Positions 50,635 to 60,427 are shown, counted from the first letter of the stretch. The stretch is DNA of 64,000 nt from Nocardia brasiliensis (GCF_011801125.1 NZ_CP046171.1:7626001-7690000), one strand, 5' to 3'. Program-made: numbers and translations. The notes: generated by a model not told the origin, from the letters alone.

Positions 50635-52218
50635 TTATTCAACCGGCATGATCCAGCGGTCCAGGATCTCGATGTCGCGTTCACACGCGGCGAGTTGTCC
50701 GGGTTGTTCGGCCACGGTGCGGCGCAATCGCGCTTCGACCTCGGCGACCCGGCGATCGGTGTCGACCATTCGGGTGGCGCTGGCGCGCACGACGCGATCG
50801 GCCAGCACCGTCTCGGTTTCCACGAGCGCCGTCACCACCCGCTGCTCGAGCTGGGCCTTTACGTTGATCAGCGCGTCGGACACCCACTGCCGCACGTGCG
50901 CGCGGTCGGCCAGTTGCCTGCGCGCCCGCACCACCCAGCCCGCCGCGCCCGCGCCGAGCAGCAAGGTCACCGGCACGCTGGCCACGTCGAGCGCGGGAAC
51001 GAGCGCGAAGGGCGAAACCAGCAGCCTGCCGAAGCCGACACCGGCCGACGCACCGAGCACGATCACGAGGTGATCTTCGACACCCCGGTGCCGCGGATCG
51101 GGGTCGGGTCCGACGCGCGGCGCCGGGTCGCGGCGGCGCGGCGGCAGGCCGGTCTCGGGTGCGATGTCCGCGCCCATGTGCGCGGCCAACTCGGTGAGGC
51201 GCTGATCGATGGCCTGGTCGACGCTGCCGGTCAGTTCGGTGACGGCCTGCTGCAGGCGCTCCGGGTATCCGGCCAGCTCACGGCGGCGCAGTCGAACCAG
51301 GTCGACGCGGGTCGCGGTGTGCAGCGCTCGAATGCGCGCGCCCACCTCGGTCATCAGGTCGACGCGGGCCAGATGCAGCTGACCGCGCAGGGTGGACATG
51401 GCGGTGGCCCGGCCGCCGTCGCGCCCGGCCAGCAGCACCGCGCGCTCCTCGCGCAGCCGGGCCGCGGCCGCGCCGGAGCGCAGGGTCGTCACCTGCTCGA
51501 TGACCCGCTGCCTGGTCTCGGCCAGCACCCGGTCGGTCACCGCGGTGAGCCGACCACCGTCGGTGTGCGCGCTCGCCGTCGCCGCGGCCAGTTCGGCGTG
51601 CAGCGCGCCGAGCCCGGACCGGTCCAACAGTCCCGCGTCCCCGCTCGTGCGGGCCGCCGCGGCCAGCCGCGCCGAGACCGGCAGGATGTCGAGCTCGCCC
51701 GCACCCTGCCCGGCGAGCAGGGCCAGGTCACGCTCGCGCACGGCGCGCCAGTCCTGGTACGCGTGAATGCCGTTCATGACGAGCAGGATCCGAGTGCCGT
51801 CGCCGCGCAGCCGCCGCACCAGGCGCAGCGTGTCGGTGCCGAGGGTGGCGCCCGCGTCCAACAGGATCAGCGCCTGCGACGCGAGAATGGACCCGGGCTC
51901 GGCGAGCAGGCTCATCTCCGACACCGGGTCGGCGAGCGGGACGCGTGGCTCGAAGCGCGCGAGTTCGGTGCGCAGCAGGGTGGTGTTGGCGTCGGCGGGT
52001 CCGATCAGCAGGACCGAGCCCGCCGCCGCGCCCTCGCGCAGCGCGCGCAGCAGCGCGGTGCCCTGCGGATTCCATCGCGCGATGACCGCTTCGACCTCGG
52101 GCGCGAGCGGGCCGGCGGGACGCGGCGCCGGTCTCGGCTGGTTGTCGGTGGGCAGGTCGAGCGCATCGGCCTGCGCGGCCAAGCCCGGCGGTCCGTCCGG
52201 CGCGTCAGAGACCGGCAC
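50635..52218 (-). CDS. Dynamin-like membrane protein with degenerate G domain
   Basis: The protein has 527 residues from GTG 52218. An N-terminal G-domain-like part has SVLLIGPADANTTLLRTEL, where the P-loop Lys/Gly pattern is lost, then ALILLDAGATLGTDTLRL and RILLVMNGIHAYQDW. A long helical region follows (VIEQVTTLRSGAAAARLREE onward). Two hydrophobic helices lie near residue 400 (VIVLGASAGVGFGRLLV; VTLLLGAGAAGWVVRA), and helices close the protein. This resembles bacterial dynamin-like proteins. It overlaps the upstream GTPase gene by 14 nt and likely acts with it in membrane remodelling. Position matches Rv0210 (recalled). Confidence 0.75.
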   Translation of the reverse strand: MPVSDAPDGPPGLAAQADALDLPTDNQPRPAPRPAGPLAPEVEAVIARWNPQGTALLRALREGAAAGSVLLIGPADANTTLLRTELARFEPRVPLADPVSEMSLLAEPGSILASQALILLDAGATLGTDTLRLVRRLRGDGTRILLVMNGIHAYQDWRAVRERDLALLAGQGAGELDILPVSARLAAAARTSGDAGLLDRSGLGALHAELAAATASAHTDGGRLTAVTDRVLAETRQRVIEQVTTLRSGAAAARLREERAVLLAGRDGGRATAMSTLRGQLHLARVDLMTEVGARIRALHTATRVDLVRLRRRELAGYPERLQQAVTELTGSVDQAIDQRLTELAAHMGADIAPETGLPPRRRDPAPRVGPDPDPRHRGVEDHLVIVLGASAGVGFGRLLVSPFALVPALDVASVPVTLLLGAGAAGWVVRARRQLADRAHVRQWVSDALINVKAQLEQRVVTALVETETVLADRVVRASATRMVDTDRRVAEVEARLRRTVAEQPGQLAACERDIEILDRWIMPVE

Positions 52219-53338
52219 TGCTCATCCGTTCCCATAGTCGGACGTATCCGTTGTGCACCCGCAGCGCGGCGCGGCGGGCGGTGGCAGGCATATCACTGGT
52301 GACGACCGCGCGCCAGCGGGCCGCGCGGGTCATCGCGTCGTCGGCGTCGGTGGGCGCGGGCGCGGGATACCCCGCGGCCAGGTGCGCGACGCTGGGATGG
52401 GCCAGGCCGGCGCACAGGCCGAGCCAGCGCGCGTCGTCCCCGAACAGATAGGCCTCCAGGATGTCGCGCGCCCGGCTGTCCGGGCCGGGCACCGCGCGGG
52501 CGGCCAAGCGCGTCAGCTCGTCGAGCAGTTCGCCGCCGCGCAGCGCGCAGACCTGCTCGTAGCGCCGGTGCAGCAGCCGGTGCAGCGCGTCGACGCCGCT
52601 CGCCGCGTGCAGGATCTGCAGCAGGGTCTGCGGCGCGAGGTCGGGCTCGTGCCGCAGCGCCGCGAGCGCACAGGTGATCCCGTACAGGTCCCACCGCTGC
52701 AACAGCTCGACGCGTGCGTCTTTATCCGGGCCGGGCGCGACGAACAGATCCGGCGAAAGGGTAAGCGCCGCATCGTCTTTCGCGAGCACACCGCGTAACG
52801 CGGCGATATCGGCGGCGGTCATGGCACCGGCCCTGGTGCGCACGGCCAGCGAGGCGACCACCGGAAGCACGGTGACACCGAGTTCCCTGCCGTACTGCTC
52901 GGCCGCCGTGACCGCGTCGGCCCAGCGCGCGCCGATCGCGTCGGCCTTGTTCAACACCACGACGGCGCGTTCGGGTGGCAACGTGCCGATCAGTCGCCGA
53001 TCCGCGGACGACGGCGCGGCGGAGAGCACGTAGACGACGATGTCGGCGTCGAGCGTCGGCTCCGGCGTATCCGGCTCGTCGACCGGCCCGGTCTCGACCG
53101 CGGACATGAGGGCAAGCGCGTGCAGCACGGTCGTCCGTCCCGCGTTGGCGCGGCCGGTGATCTGAATCCGTGGCGGCTTGCGCCACGCGCTGACCGCCGC
53201 CCCCGCCGCGTAGCCGATCTGCGCGTCCCGCCCGGTGCCGAAGGCCAGATCGGCGAGGAGCTGATCCAGGTTGTCCTTTTCCCGCGTCGGCACGCCGCGT
53301 TCGCGCAACGGTCCCTCGTGCTCGGTGGCTGTCGGCAT
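52205..53338 (-). CDS. Dynamin-like GTPase partner
   Basis: The protein has 377 residues from ATG 53338. It carries a recognisable G domain: P-loop RIQITGRANAGRTTVLHALA (Arg where Ras-like proteins have Lys), a G3-like DADIVVYVLSAAPSSADRR, and G4 AVVVLNKADAIGARW. The C-terminal half is helical (LLQRWDLYGITCALAALRHE onward). It overlaps the next gene by 14 nt, so the two products are made together. One intact and one degenerate partner is a common arrangement in bacterial dynamin-like pairs. Position matches Rv0209 (recalled). Cellular role unknown. Confidence 0.75.
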   Translation of the reverse strand: MPTATEHEGPLRERGVPTREKDNLDQLLADLAFGTGRDAQIGYAAGAAVSAWRKPPRIQITGRANAGRTTVLHALALMSAVETGPVDEPDTPEPTLDADIVVYVLSAAPSSADRRLIGTLPPERAVVVLNKADAIGARWADAVTAAEQYGRELGVTVLPVVASLAVRTRAGAMTAADIAALRGVLAKDDAALTLSPDLFVAPGPDKDARVELLQRWDLYGITCALAALRHEPDLAPQTLLQILHAASGVDALHRLLHRRYEQVCALRGGELLDELTRLAARAVPGPDSRARDILEAYLFGDDARWLGLCAGLAHPSVAHLAAGYPAPAPTDADDAMTRAARWRAVVTSDMPATARRAALRVHNGYVRLWERMSSAGL

Positions 53339-53400
53339 GCTGCACCCCCTTTACGGTGCGCAATTCTTGCAGAAGTCGCCGCGGCGCAGGCGGTGACCGG

Positions 53401-54183
53401 TCAGGTGCCGCTGAAGTATTTGTTCACGGTGCGCACCGCCCAGTTCGGGGCATATTTGGCGGCGGTGGCCAGCACCTTCGCCTGCGCACCGATCTCGTAG
53501 TGCACCCGGGGCAGCCTGGCGCGCTTGCGGGTCGCCGCCCAGATGCCGGTGGCCACGTCGTCGGCGGTCAGCCGGACACCGAGCGATTTGGTGGTGCCGG
53601 TCTGCACGCCCTCGGTCATCGCGGTGTCCACGAACAGCGGCCAGATCGCGATCACCCGGATGTCGTAGCGCTCCCATTCGAGATCCAGTGCCTCCGTGAG
53701 GCTTTTGACCGCGGCCTTGCTCGCGCCGTAACTGGCCAGCTCGGGCTGACCGTAGATGGCCGAGGCCGAGCACAGGTTCACCACCTGGGCGCCCGGGGTG
53801 TCGCGCAGATAGCCGAACGCGGCATGCGTCCCGGTGAGCACGCCGCCCAGGTTGACATCGATGATGGCCTGGTGGGCGGCCAGGTCGATGGTCTCGAACG
53901 GGCCCGCGCGCAGAATGCCCGCATTGTTGATCAGGATGTCCAGGCCGCCGGTCTCGGCGTGGAACTCGGCGAGCCGCTCGGCCCACTGGGTGGCGTTCGT
54001 CACATCGAGCACGCCGGTGTGCACACTTCCGCCCTGGCCGGTGATGTCGGCGGCGAGTCTGCTCAGGCCCACCTCATCGACGTCGTAGGCGCCGACCTGA
54101 TATCCCTGCGCAGCGAAAAGCAGTGCCGTCGACCGGCCGATACCCGCCGCGGCGCCGGTGATGAACACTGTCGGTCTGCCCAT
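53401..54183 (-). CDS. Short-chain dehydrogenase/reductase
   Basis: The protein has 260 residues from ATG 54183 (MGRPTVFITGAAAGIGRSTA). Classical SDR motifs are TGAAAGIG for the cofactor, DILINNAGILRAGPFETID (NNAG), VVNLCSASAIYGQPELASYG with Ser and Tyr, and ASK following. DVDEVGLSRLA after the second strand suggests NAD(H) preference. The substrate is unknown. It lies 62 bp downstream of the dynamin-like GTPase start region on the same strand and diverges from the lipase gene. Confidence 0.87.
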   Translation of the reverse strand: MGRPTVFITGAAAGIGRSTALLFAAQGYQVGAYDVDEVGLSRLAADITGQGGSVHTGVLDVTNATQWAERLAEFHAETGGLDILINNAGILRAGPFETIDLAAHQAIIDVNLGGVLTGTHAAFGYLRDTPGAQVVNLCSASAIYGQPELASYGASKAAVKSLTEALDLEWERYDIRVIAIWPLFVDTAMTEGVQTGTTKSLGVRLTADDVATGIWAATRKRARLPRVHYEIGAQAKVLATAAKYAPNWAVRTVNKYFSGT

Positions 54184-54336
54184 GTCGGCGAGTGTAATGC
54201 GGAACTGACAGGATCCTGCCGTCTTCCCAGACCCGCCGCCGGTCATTTACCCTGCTGAATATGGTCGGCGCCATAGTTGGTGCGTAACTTCGGTTTTCGA
54301 GTGCGGTACACCGGCCTCACAGACGAGGAGGTCGAG

Positions 54337-55680
54337 ATGACCGCGGAGATCGACGCCGCCGACGCATCGGAGCCCGCCCTAGCGGGCCGCAAACCCCTGC
54401 TGCCGAGCGCCGATCCGTTCCACCGGCCACCCAGGGGCTACGCGGCCAAGCCACCCGGCACCATCCTGCGCAGCCGCAAGATCGAGCTCGCCCTGTTCGG
54501 CGTTGTGCCACAGCAGGTCCACGCTTGGCAGCTGCTCTACCGCAGCAACGACATGCACGGCACGCCGGAGGCGGCGATCACCACGGTGCTGCTGCCCAAG
54601 GACGCCGATCCACGGGCAGACCGGCCGCTGCTGGCCTTTCAGACCGCGATGGACGCGGTCACCGAGCGATGTTCTCCTTCTTACGCATTGCGCTACGGCG
54701 CCCGCGCGCTCGGCTCGGTCACCCAGTTCGAATGGCTGCTCGTCGCCAACGCGCTGCGCCGCGGCTGGGCGGTGAGCATCGCCGATCACGAGGGCCCGCG
54801 CGGAAACTTCGGCGCCCCACGCGAACCCGGCTACCGCGCGCTCGACGGCATGCGCGCGGCACTGCGCTTCGCGCCGCTCGGCCTGCACGCGGAAACCCGG
54901 ATCGCGGTGTGGGGGTATTCCGGCGGCGGCATGGCGAGCTCGTGGACGGTCGAGATGGCGCCGACCTACGCCCCGGAACTCGACATCGTCGGCGCGGTGC
55001 TCGGTGCGCCGGTCGGCGATCCCGGACAGGTGTTCGCCCGACTGAACGGCAGCAGCTACGCGGGCCTGCCCGCCATCGTCATCTCCGCGCTGCGCAGGCT
55101 GTATCCGGCCCTCGGCGCGCTGCTGCAGAACGAACTCACCCTCGACGGCCACCGCTTCGTCGCGCGCGCGGAGACCGCGACGCCGTTCGGCGCCATCTTC
55201 GGCCTCGCCAACAAGCGCATGGACGACTTCCTGACCCGGCCGCTCGACGAGGTGATCGCCACCCCCGAGTTCCAGTCGATGTTCGATGATCTGCGCCTGG
55301 GCAATTCGACGCCGACCTGCCCGCTGCTCGTGGTGCAGCCGGTGCACGATCAGGTCATCCACATGGACGGCATCGACGGTCAGGTCGACCGCTATCGGCG
55401 CGGTGGCGCGGTGGTCAGCTACGTGCGGGACCGGTTGAGCGAGCACTTCTCGCTGCTGCCGCTGTCCACGCCGCTCAGCCTCGACTGGCTCGCCGACCGG
55501 CTCGCCGGGCAACCGGTGAGCGACGCGGGCGACAGTACGGTCTGGTCGGTCGCCGCCTCGCCGGCCGGGGTGCGCGGCCTGCTGGAGATGATGGTGACCG
55601 CGACCAAGGTCGCGCTCGGGCGCCCGCTGCGCCAGGAGGGGGTGGCACAAGCCCCGATCGCCCCTGCGCGCGCCGCCTGA
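54337..55680 (+). CDS. Secretory-lipase-family (LIP) lipase with intact catalytic residues
   Basis: The protein has 447 residues from ATG 54337 behind GAGGAGG. The LIP family core is complete: RKIELALFGVVPQQVHAWQL, AVSIADHEGPRGNFGAPREP, the nucleophile elbow VWGYSGGGMASSW (Ser195), VEMAPTYAPELDIVGAVLGA, acid VVQPVHDQVI and His in DRLSEHFSLLP. No classical signal peptide is evident at this start, unlike the relative at 19384, so it may be cytoplasmic or start elsewhere. It probably hydrolyses acylglycerols or similar esters. Confidence 0.87.
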   Translation: MTAEIDAADASEPALAGRKPLLPSADPFHRPPRGYAAKPPGTILRSRKIELALFGVVPQQVHAWQLLYRSNDMHGTPEAAITTVLLPKDADPRADRPLLAFQTAMDAVTERCSPSYALRYGARALGSVTQFEWLLVANALRRGWAVSIADHEGPRGNFGAPREPGYRALDGMRAALRFAPLGLHAETRIAVWGYSGGGMASSWTVEMAPTYAPELDIVGAVLGAPVGDPGQVFARLNGSSYAGLPAIVISALRRLYPALGALLQNELTLDGHRFVARAETATPFGAIFGLANKRMDDFLTRPLDEVIATPEFQSMFDDLRLGNSTPTCPLLVVQPVHDQVIHMDGIDGQVDRYRRGGAVVSYVRDRLSEHFSLLPLSTPLSLDWLADRLAGQPVSDAGDSTVWSVAASPAGVRGLLEMMVTATKVALGRPLRQEGVAQAPIAPARAA

Positions 55681-55739
55681 CCTCCTGCTCGCCGGCTTGC
55701 GCGCAGTCGATTGCCGCACCACTGGCCGGATGCTGGACA

Positions 55740-56591
55740 ATGGACGCCGTGAACGACGCCGCGAACAATACTGCCGAGTCAGTTCCGGGCCCGCCGTCCA
55801 CCGGATCGGCCCCGACTGAACCCGCCCACCCGGTCGGTCCCACCCCCGGCCGTCCCGCGGAACGTCGCACCCGGAGCAGCACCGGCTCCCGCCTCTACCC
55901 ACGCGTGACCAGCTTTCGGTCGCGTCGTGGCGCACTGACCGCGACCCAGCAGCAATCCTGGGACCGCATGTGGCCGACGATCGGCCGCGAGGTGGCCGAC
56001 GAGCCGCTGGCCGCCGCCGACTGGTTCGGCCGCGAGGCGCCGCTGGTCATCGAAATCGGTTGTGGCACCGGCACTGCCACCGCGGCCATGGCGCAGGCCG
56101 AGCCGCACCTGAACCTGGTCGGCATCGAGGTCTACCAGCCCGGCCTGGCGCAGCTGGTGCAGCGGATCGAGCGCGAGCAGATCCCGAATATCAGGCTGCT
56201 GCGCGGCGACGCCGTCGACGTGCTGGAGAACATGGTTGCTGATGAGTCGCTGACGGGCGTCCGCGTTTTCTTTCCCGACCCGTGGCCGAAGGCGCGCCAT
56301 CACAAACGCCGCCTCTTACAACCCGCCACATTCAAGCTGATCGCCAATAAATTGAAATCCGGCGGTGTGTTGCATGTCGCCACCGATCACGCGGGCTATG
56401 CCGAACATATTGCCGAGGTCGGTGCGCAAGAATCCCTGCTCAGAGGCTTGAACGAGAGCACAGGAGGGGTCAGCGCGGACCATCGTGAACGCGCGCCGAT
56501 CGGCTTCGAAAGGCCCGTTACGAAATTCGAGGGCAAGGCACATCGTGCGGGTAGCGCCATCACAGAGCTCATATGGGGGAAGATCGAATAA
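55740..56591 (+). CDS. trmB: tRNA (guanine-N7-)-methyltransferase
   Basis: The protein has 283 residues (MDAVNDAANNTAESVPGPPS), with a Pro/Thr-rich N-terminal extension of about 50 residues. The methyltransferase follows: LVIEIGCGTGTATAAMAQAE (motif I), LVGIEVYQPGLAQLV, VRVFFPDPWPKARHHKRRL (the TrmB signature) and LHVATDHAGYAEHIAE. It methylates G46 of tRNA using SAM. Its TAA overlaps the ATG of the next gene by one base, starting the trmB-NYN-mmpL3 operon. Confidence 0.93.
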   Translation: MDAVNDAANNTAESVPGPPSTGSAPTEPAHPVGPTPGRPAERRTRSSTGSRLYPRVTSFRSRRGALTATQQQSWDRMWPTIGREVADEPLAAADWFGREAPLVIEIGCGTGTATAAMAQAEPHLNLVGIEVYQPGLAQLVQRIEREQIPNIRLLRGDAVDVLENMVADESLTGVRVFFPDPWPKARHHKRRLLQPATFKLIANKLKSGGVLHVATDHAGYAEHIAEVGAQESLLRGLNESTGGVSADHRERAPIGFERPVTKFEGKAHRAGSAITELIWGKIE

Positions 56592-57319
56592 TGAGTGTCA
56601 GTGAGATGGCCCACGAGGTGGTCGAAGTTGCCGGGGAGGTGCAGGGCACCGGATCCGAGGGTCTGGGCGGTACTACGCCGGACGTGCGCCGGGTCCTGCT
56701 GGTGTGGGACGCCCCGAACCTCGACATGGGACTCGGGGCCATCCTCGGTGGGCGGCCGACGGCCGCCTACCGGCCCCGGTTCGACGCACTCGGCCGGTGG
56801 CTGCTGGCTCGCACGGCCGAGCTCTCGGTCGGCGCCGTGCACCGGGTCGAACCGGAAGCGACCGTCTTCACCAACATCGCCCCCGGCACCGCCGACGTGG
56901 TCCGTCCGTGGGTAGAGGCGCTGCGCAACGTCGGCTACGCGGTGTTCGCCAAGCCGAAGATCGACGAGGATTCCGACGTCGACGCCGACATGCTGGCGCA
57001 CATCGAACTGCGCAGCCGGGGTGCCGGGCTAGCGGGCATCATGGTCGCCTCGGCCGACGGTCAGGCGTTCCGCGAGCCGCTCGAGGAGCTCGCCGCCACC
57101 GGAATCCCTGTTCAGGTACTCGGCTTCCGCGAGCACGCGAGTTGGGCCGTCACATCCGATACCCTCGAGTTCATCGATCTCGAGGACATCCCGGGCGTGT
57201 TCCGTGAACCGCTGCCCAGGGTCAGCCTCGACTCGCTGCCCGACGAGGGCGCCTGGCTGCAGCCGTTCCGGCCGCTGTCGGCGCTGCTCACCTCTCGCCC
57301 CGCGCAAGGAGTCGCTTAA
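56591..57319 (+). CDS. NYN-domain (PIN-like) protein between trmB and mmpL3
   Basis: The protein has 242 residues from ATG 56591, overlapping the trmB stop (TAATG). NYN/LabA-type features are VRRVLLVWDAPNLDMGLGAI, KPKIDEDSDVDADMLAHIEL and GIMVASADGQAFREPLEEL, with conserved Asp residues for metal binding. NYN proteins are predicted or proven RNases. The gene ends one base before the mmpL3 GTG. In mycobacteria the same gene (Rv0207c, recalled) lies in the same place, but no link to lipid export is known. Confidence 0.83.
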   Translation: MSVSEMAHEVVEVAGEVQGTGSEGLGGTTPDVRRVLLVWDAPNLDMGLGAILGGRPTAAYRPRFDALGRWLLARTAELSVGAVHRVEPEATVFTNIAPGTADVVRPWVEALRNVGYAVFAKPKIDEDSDVDADMLAHIELRSRGAGLAGIMVASADGQAFREPLEELAATGIPVQVLGFREHASWAVTSDTLEFIDLEDIPGVFREPLPRVSLDSLPDEGAWLQPFRPLSALLTSRPAQGVA

Positions 57320-60300
57320 GTGTTCACACGCTGGGGCGATCTGGTCTACAAACTGCGCTTCGGCGTACTCGGTGTCGTCGCGGCCGCGCTGTTGGCGCTG
57401 GGCGGGTACGGCCTCGGTTTGGGCAGCCACCTCAGCTCCAGCGGCTGGGACGACCCGACCTCGGAGTCCTCGCAGGGCGCCAAGATCGCCGACGCGGCAT
57501 TCGGTCGCGATCACACCAGCGACGTGATCGTGCTCTACACCGCGCCCGAGGGTAAGACGATCGATGATCCCGAGTTCAAGGCGAAGGTGCTCGAAAGCCT
57601 GAACCGCCTGCCCCGGGAGTACCCGGAGATCAGCAAGGTCAACGGCGCCTACTGGCAGACCGAGACCGGCCCCGCCTCGCCGCTGACCTTCGGTTCGAAG
57701 GACAAGAAGTACACCTTCGCGTCGTTGGCCATCAAGGGCGACAACGACACCGAGATGTTGAACAACTTCCGCAAGGTCAAGAACGTCTTCGACGTTCCCG
57801 GCGTCACGGTGCAGGTCGCGGGCCTGCAGGCGGTCGCGGGCACGCTCAACGACACCATGGCCGAAGACCAGCACCGGATGGAGATCCTGGCCATTCCGGC
57901 GGTCGCGGTGCTGCTGTTCTTCATCTTCGGCGGCCTGATCGCGGCGGGCCTGCCGCTGATCGTCGGCGGCCTGACGGTGATCGGCGCGCAGGGCATCGTC
58001 TTGTTCATCACCAGGTTCACCGAGGTGAATTCGTTCGTCGCGCCGGTCGTCTCGATGATCGGTTTAGGCCTGGCGATCGACTACGGCCTATTCATCGTGA
58101 GCCGGTTCCGCGAGGAACTCGCCGAGGGCTACAGCACCTCGGCCGCGGTGCGCCGGTCGGTGATGACCGCGGGACGCACCGTTGTGTTCTCCGCGACCAT
58201 GATCATCGCCAGCCTCGGCGGCATGCTGCTGTTCCCGCAGGGCTTCCTCAAGTCGATCGCCTACGGCTCCATCGCGACGGTCTCGCTGGCCGCGCTGACC
58301 TCGATCACGATCCTGCCCGCCATGCTCGGCATTCTCGGCCCGCGGGTGGACGCGTTAGGACTCAAGCGCTTCCGCAAGACCAAGACCGCCGAAGAGGTCG
58401 AGAACGGCTTCTGGGGCAAGTGCACCCGCTGGGTGATGCGGCACCCGCTCAAGATCGCCATCCCGATCTGCATCCTGCTGCTGTTGCTGATCATCCCGGT
58501 GAAGAACCTCGCCTTCGGCGGCATCAACGAGCGGTATCTGCCGCCGGACAACTCGACCCGGCTGGCCCAGGCGAAATTCGACTCGATCTTCCCGCTGCGC
58601 AAGTCCGATCCGATCCAGCTGGTGTTCGTCTCGGACAACAGCAACGAGGTCGGCAAGGCGTGGGCGGAGGCCAAGCAGGCGCCCGGACTCGCGGGCACCT
58701 TCGAGGTGCCATCGCGGTCCAACACCGATCCGAACGTCTACCGCACCAGCGCGACGCTGGCCGACTCGGAGAACGCCGACCCGACGATCGACTATCTGCG
58801 CTCGATCGACGTGCCCGACGGCGTGACGATGTACGTCGGCGGGCAACCGGTGATCCAGAAGGACAGCATCGACGCCCTGCTCGATCGCATGCCGCTGATG
58901 ATCGCGCTGGTGCTGTTCGTCACCACGCTGCTGATGTTCCTGACCTTCGGGTCGCTGGTGCTGCCGATCAAGGCCGCGCTGATGAGCGCGCTCGGCCTCG
59001 GGTCCACACTCGGCATCCTGACCTGGATCTTCGTCGACGGGCACGGGGCAGGGCTGCTGAACTTCACGCCGCAGCCGATCATGTCGCCGGTGCTCGTGCT
59101 GATCATCGCGGTGATCTACGGTCTGTCCACCGACTACGAGGTCTTCCTGCTCTCCCGCATGGTCGAGGCACGCACCCAGGGCGCGTCCACCACCGAGGCG
59201 GTGCGCATCGGCACCGCGCAGACCGGACGCATCATCACCGCGGCCGCGCTGATCCTGCTGGTCGTCACCGGCGCGTTCGCGTTCTCCGATCTGGTGATGA
59301 TGCAGTACCTCGCGTACGGCATGATCGCCGCGCTGTTCATCGACGCCACCATTCTGCGCATGCTGCTGGTGCCCGCCACGATGAAGCTGCTCGGCGACGA
59401 CTGCTGGTGGGCGCCCGCCTGGATGAAGAAGATCCAGCAGAAGATCGGCCTCGGCGAACCCATCCTCGACGATGAGCGGCCCGGCGGCGGCGAACTCGTC
59501 GACCTGGTGAAGACCACGCCGATCACCGACCCGGTGACCATGCAGATCCCGGCCTTCGCCGACCCCAACAAGCCGCGCAAGCCACGCAGACCGCGCACGG
59601 TGGAGGAGATCGAGGCCGAGGCGCCGACCAAGCACCTCGACAAGATCAAGCCCGCGCCCGCCACGCCGCAGCAGGCCACGCCCGCGCCGCCGCCGCTGGA
59701 CCCGACCCGGCAGCGGCCCATCCCGCCCGCCGGCCTGCCGTCCGACCCGAAAATGCCTCGGCCGACCGGATACTCGGCGACTCCGCCGGAGCCGATCACG
59801 CCGCGGGTCAGCCCGCCGACGATCAGCAGGCCGGATTCGGGTGCGGCCCGGCCGTTCTCCTCGATCCCGCACGACCCGACCGGTCCGCGGCCCACACCAC
59901 CCACCCCGCCGCCCGCGCCGCGACCCGAGCCGCCCGCGACGTCGTTCGCGGCGTTCGAGCCGCCCGCACCGGCCCCCTTCGAACCGCCGCCCGCGCAACC
60001 GGAGGCGCCGAGGCGGCCCGAGGCGAAGTTCGAGCCGACCCAGCCCACCCCTTCGGTGCCACCCTTCGGCGGCGCGGACCCGCGGCCGTCCATGCCGCTG
60101 CCGCGGTTCGTCGATCGCGCTGCGGCGCAGGACAACTCGGCGTCGAACCAGCACGGCACGCCGGAAGCCGCGGAGCCGGTCGAGGATCCGAACCGCAACA
60201 GCATCGAGAACTGGATGGCCGAACTGCGCTCCTCCCGGCGCAGCGGCAAGGCGCCCGGCAAGGCCGAGGAGGGCAGGCACTCCGGTGGCGACGGCCGCAC

Positions 60301-60343
60301 CGTCAGCGTGAACGAGCTGCTGCGCCGCCGCGACACGGAATAG
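57320..60343 (+). CDS. mmpL3: Trehalose monomycolate transporter MmpL3
   Basis: The protein has 1007 residues from GTG 57320; AAGGAG lies 8 bases upstream inside the previous gene. This RND transporter has 12 helices and two extracytoplasmic domains. The proton-relay Asp-Tyr pairs are visible in IGLGLAIDYGLFIVSRFREE and GLSTDYEVFLLSRMVEA. The start MFTRWGDLVYKLRFGVLG and the helix NFRKVKNVFDVPG match MmpL3. After residue about 720 comes a Pro-rich cytoplasmic tail of about 290 residues, longer than the core requires. It exports trehalose monomycolate to the periplasm. It is the last gene of the operon. Confidence 0.95.
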   Translation: MFTRWGDLVYKLRFGVLGVVAAALLALGGYGLGLGSHLSSSGWDDPTSESSQGAKIADAAFGRDHTSDVIVLYTAPEGKTIDDPEFKAKVLESLNRLPREYPEISKVNGAYWQTETGPASPLTFGSKDKKYTFASLAIKGDNDTEMLNNFRKVKNVFDVPGVTVQVAGLQAVAGTLNDTMAEDQHRMEILAIPAVAVLLFFIFGGLIAAGLPLIVGGLTVIGAQGIVLFITRFTEVNSFVAPVVSMIGLGLAIDYGLFIVSRFREELAEGYSTSAAVRRSVMTAGRTVVFSATMIIASLGGMLLFPQGFLKSIAYGSIATVSLAALTSITILPAMLGILGPRVDALGLKRFRKTKTAEEVENGFWGKCTRWVMRHPLKIAIPICILLLLLIIPVKNLAFGGINERYLPPDNSTRLAQAKFDSIFPLRKSDPIQLVFVSDNSNEVGKAWAEAKQAPGLAGTFEVPSRSNTDPNVYRTSATLADSENADPTIDYLRSIDVPDGVTMYVGGQPVIQKDSIDALLDRMPLMIALVLFVTTLLMFLTFGSLVLPIKAALMSALGLGSTLGILTWIFVDGHGAGLLNFTPQPIMSPVLVLIIAVIYGLSTDYEVFLLSRMVEARTQGASTTEAVRIGTAQTGRIITAAALILLVVTGAFAFSDLVMMQYLAYGMIAALFIDATILRMLLVPATMKLLGDDCWWAPAWMKKIQQKIGLGEPILDDERPGGGELVDLVKTTPITDPVTMQIPAFADPNKPRKPRRPRTVEEIEAEAPTKHLDKIKPAPATPQQATPAPPPLDPTRQRPIPPAGLPSDPKMPRPTGYSATPPEPITPRVSPPTISRPDSGAARPFSSIPHDPTGPRPTPPTPPPAPRPEPPATSFAAFEPPAPAPFEPPPAQPEAPRRPEAKFEPTQPTPSVPPFGGADPRPSMPLPRFVDRAAAQDNSASNQHGTPEAAEPVEDPNRNSIENWMAELRSSRRSGKAPGKAEEGRHSGGDGRTVSVNELLRRRDTE

Positions 60344-60363
60344 CGGAATCCGCACCGGCTTTC

Positions 60364-60407
60364 GGGATTCGCACCAGTTCCGGACCTGCGGAACCGGTGC
60401 GAATCCC
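60364..60407. terminator. Hairpin between mmpL3 and the DUF2339 gene
   Basis: GGGATTCGCACC and complement GGTGCGAATCCC enclose an inner GTTCC/GGAAC stem. It lies between the convergent stops at 60343 and 60428. No T-tract is present. Confidence 0.7.
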
Positions 60408-60427
60408 TGGAGTCGGCGCGGATCTCG

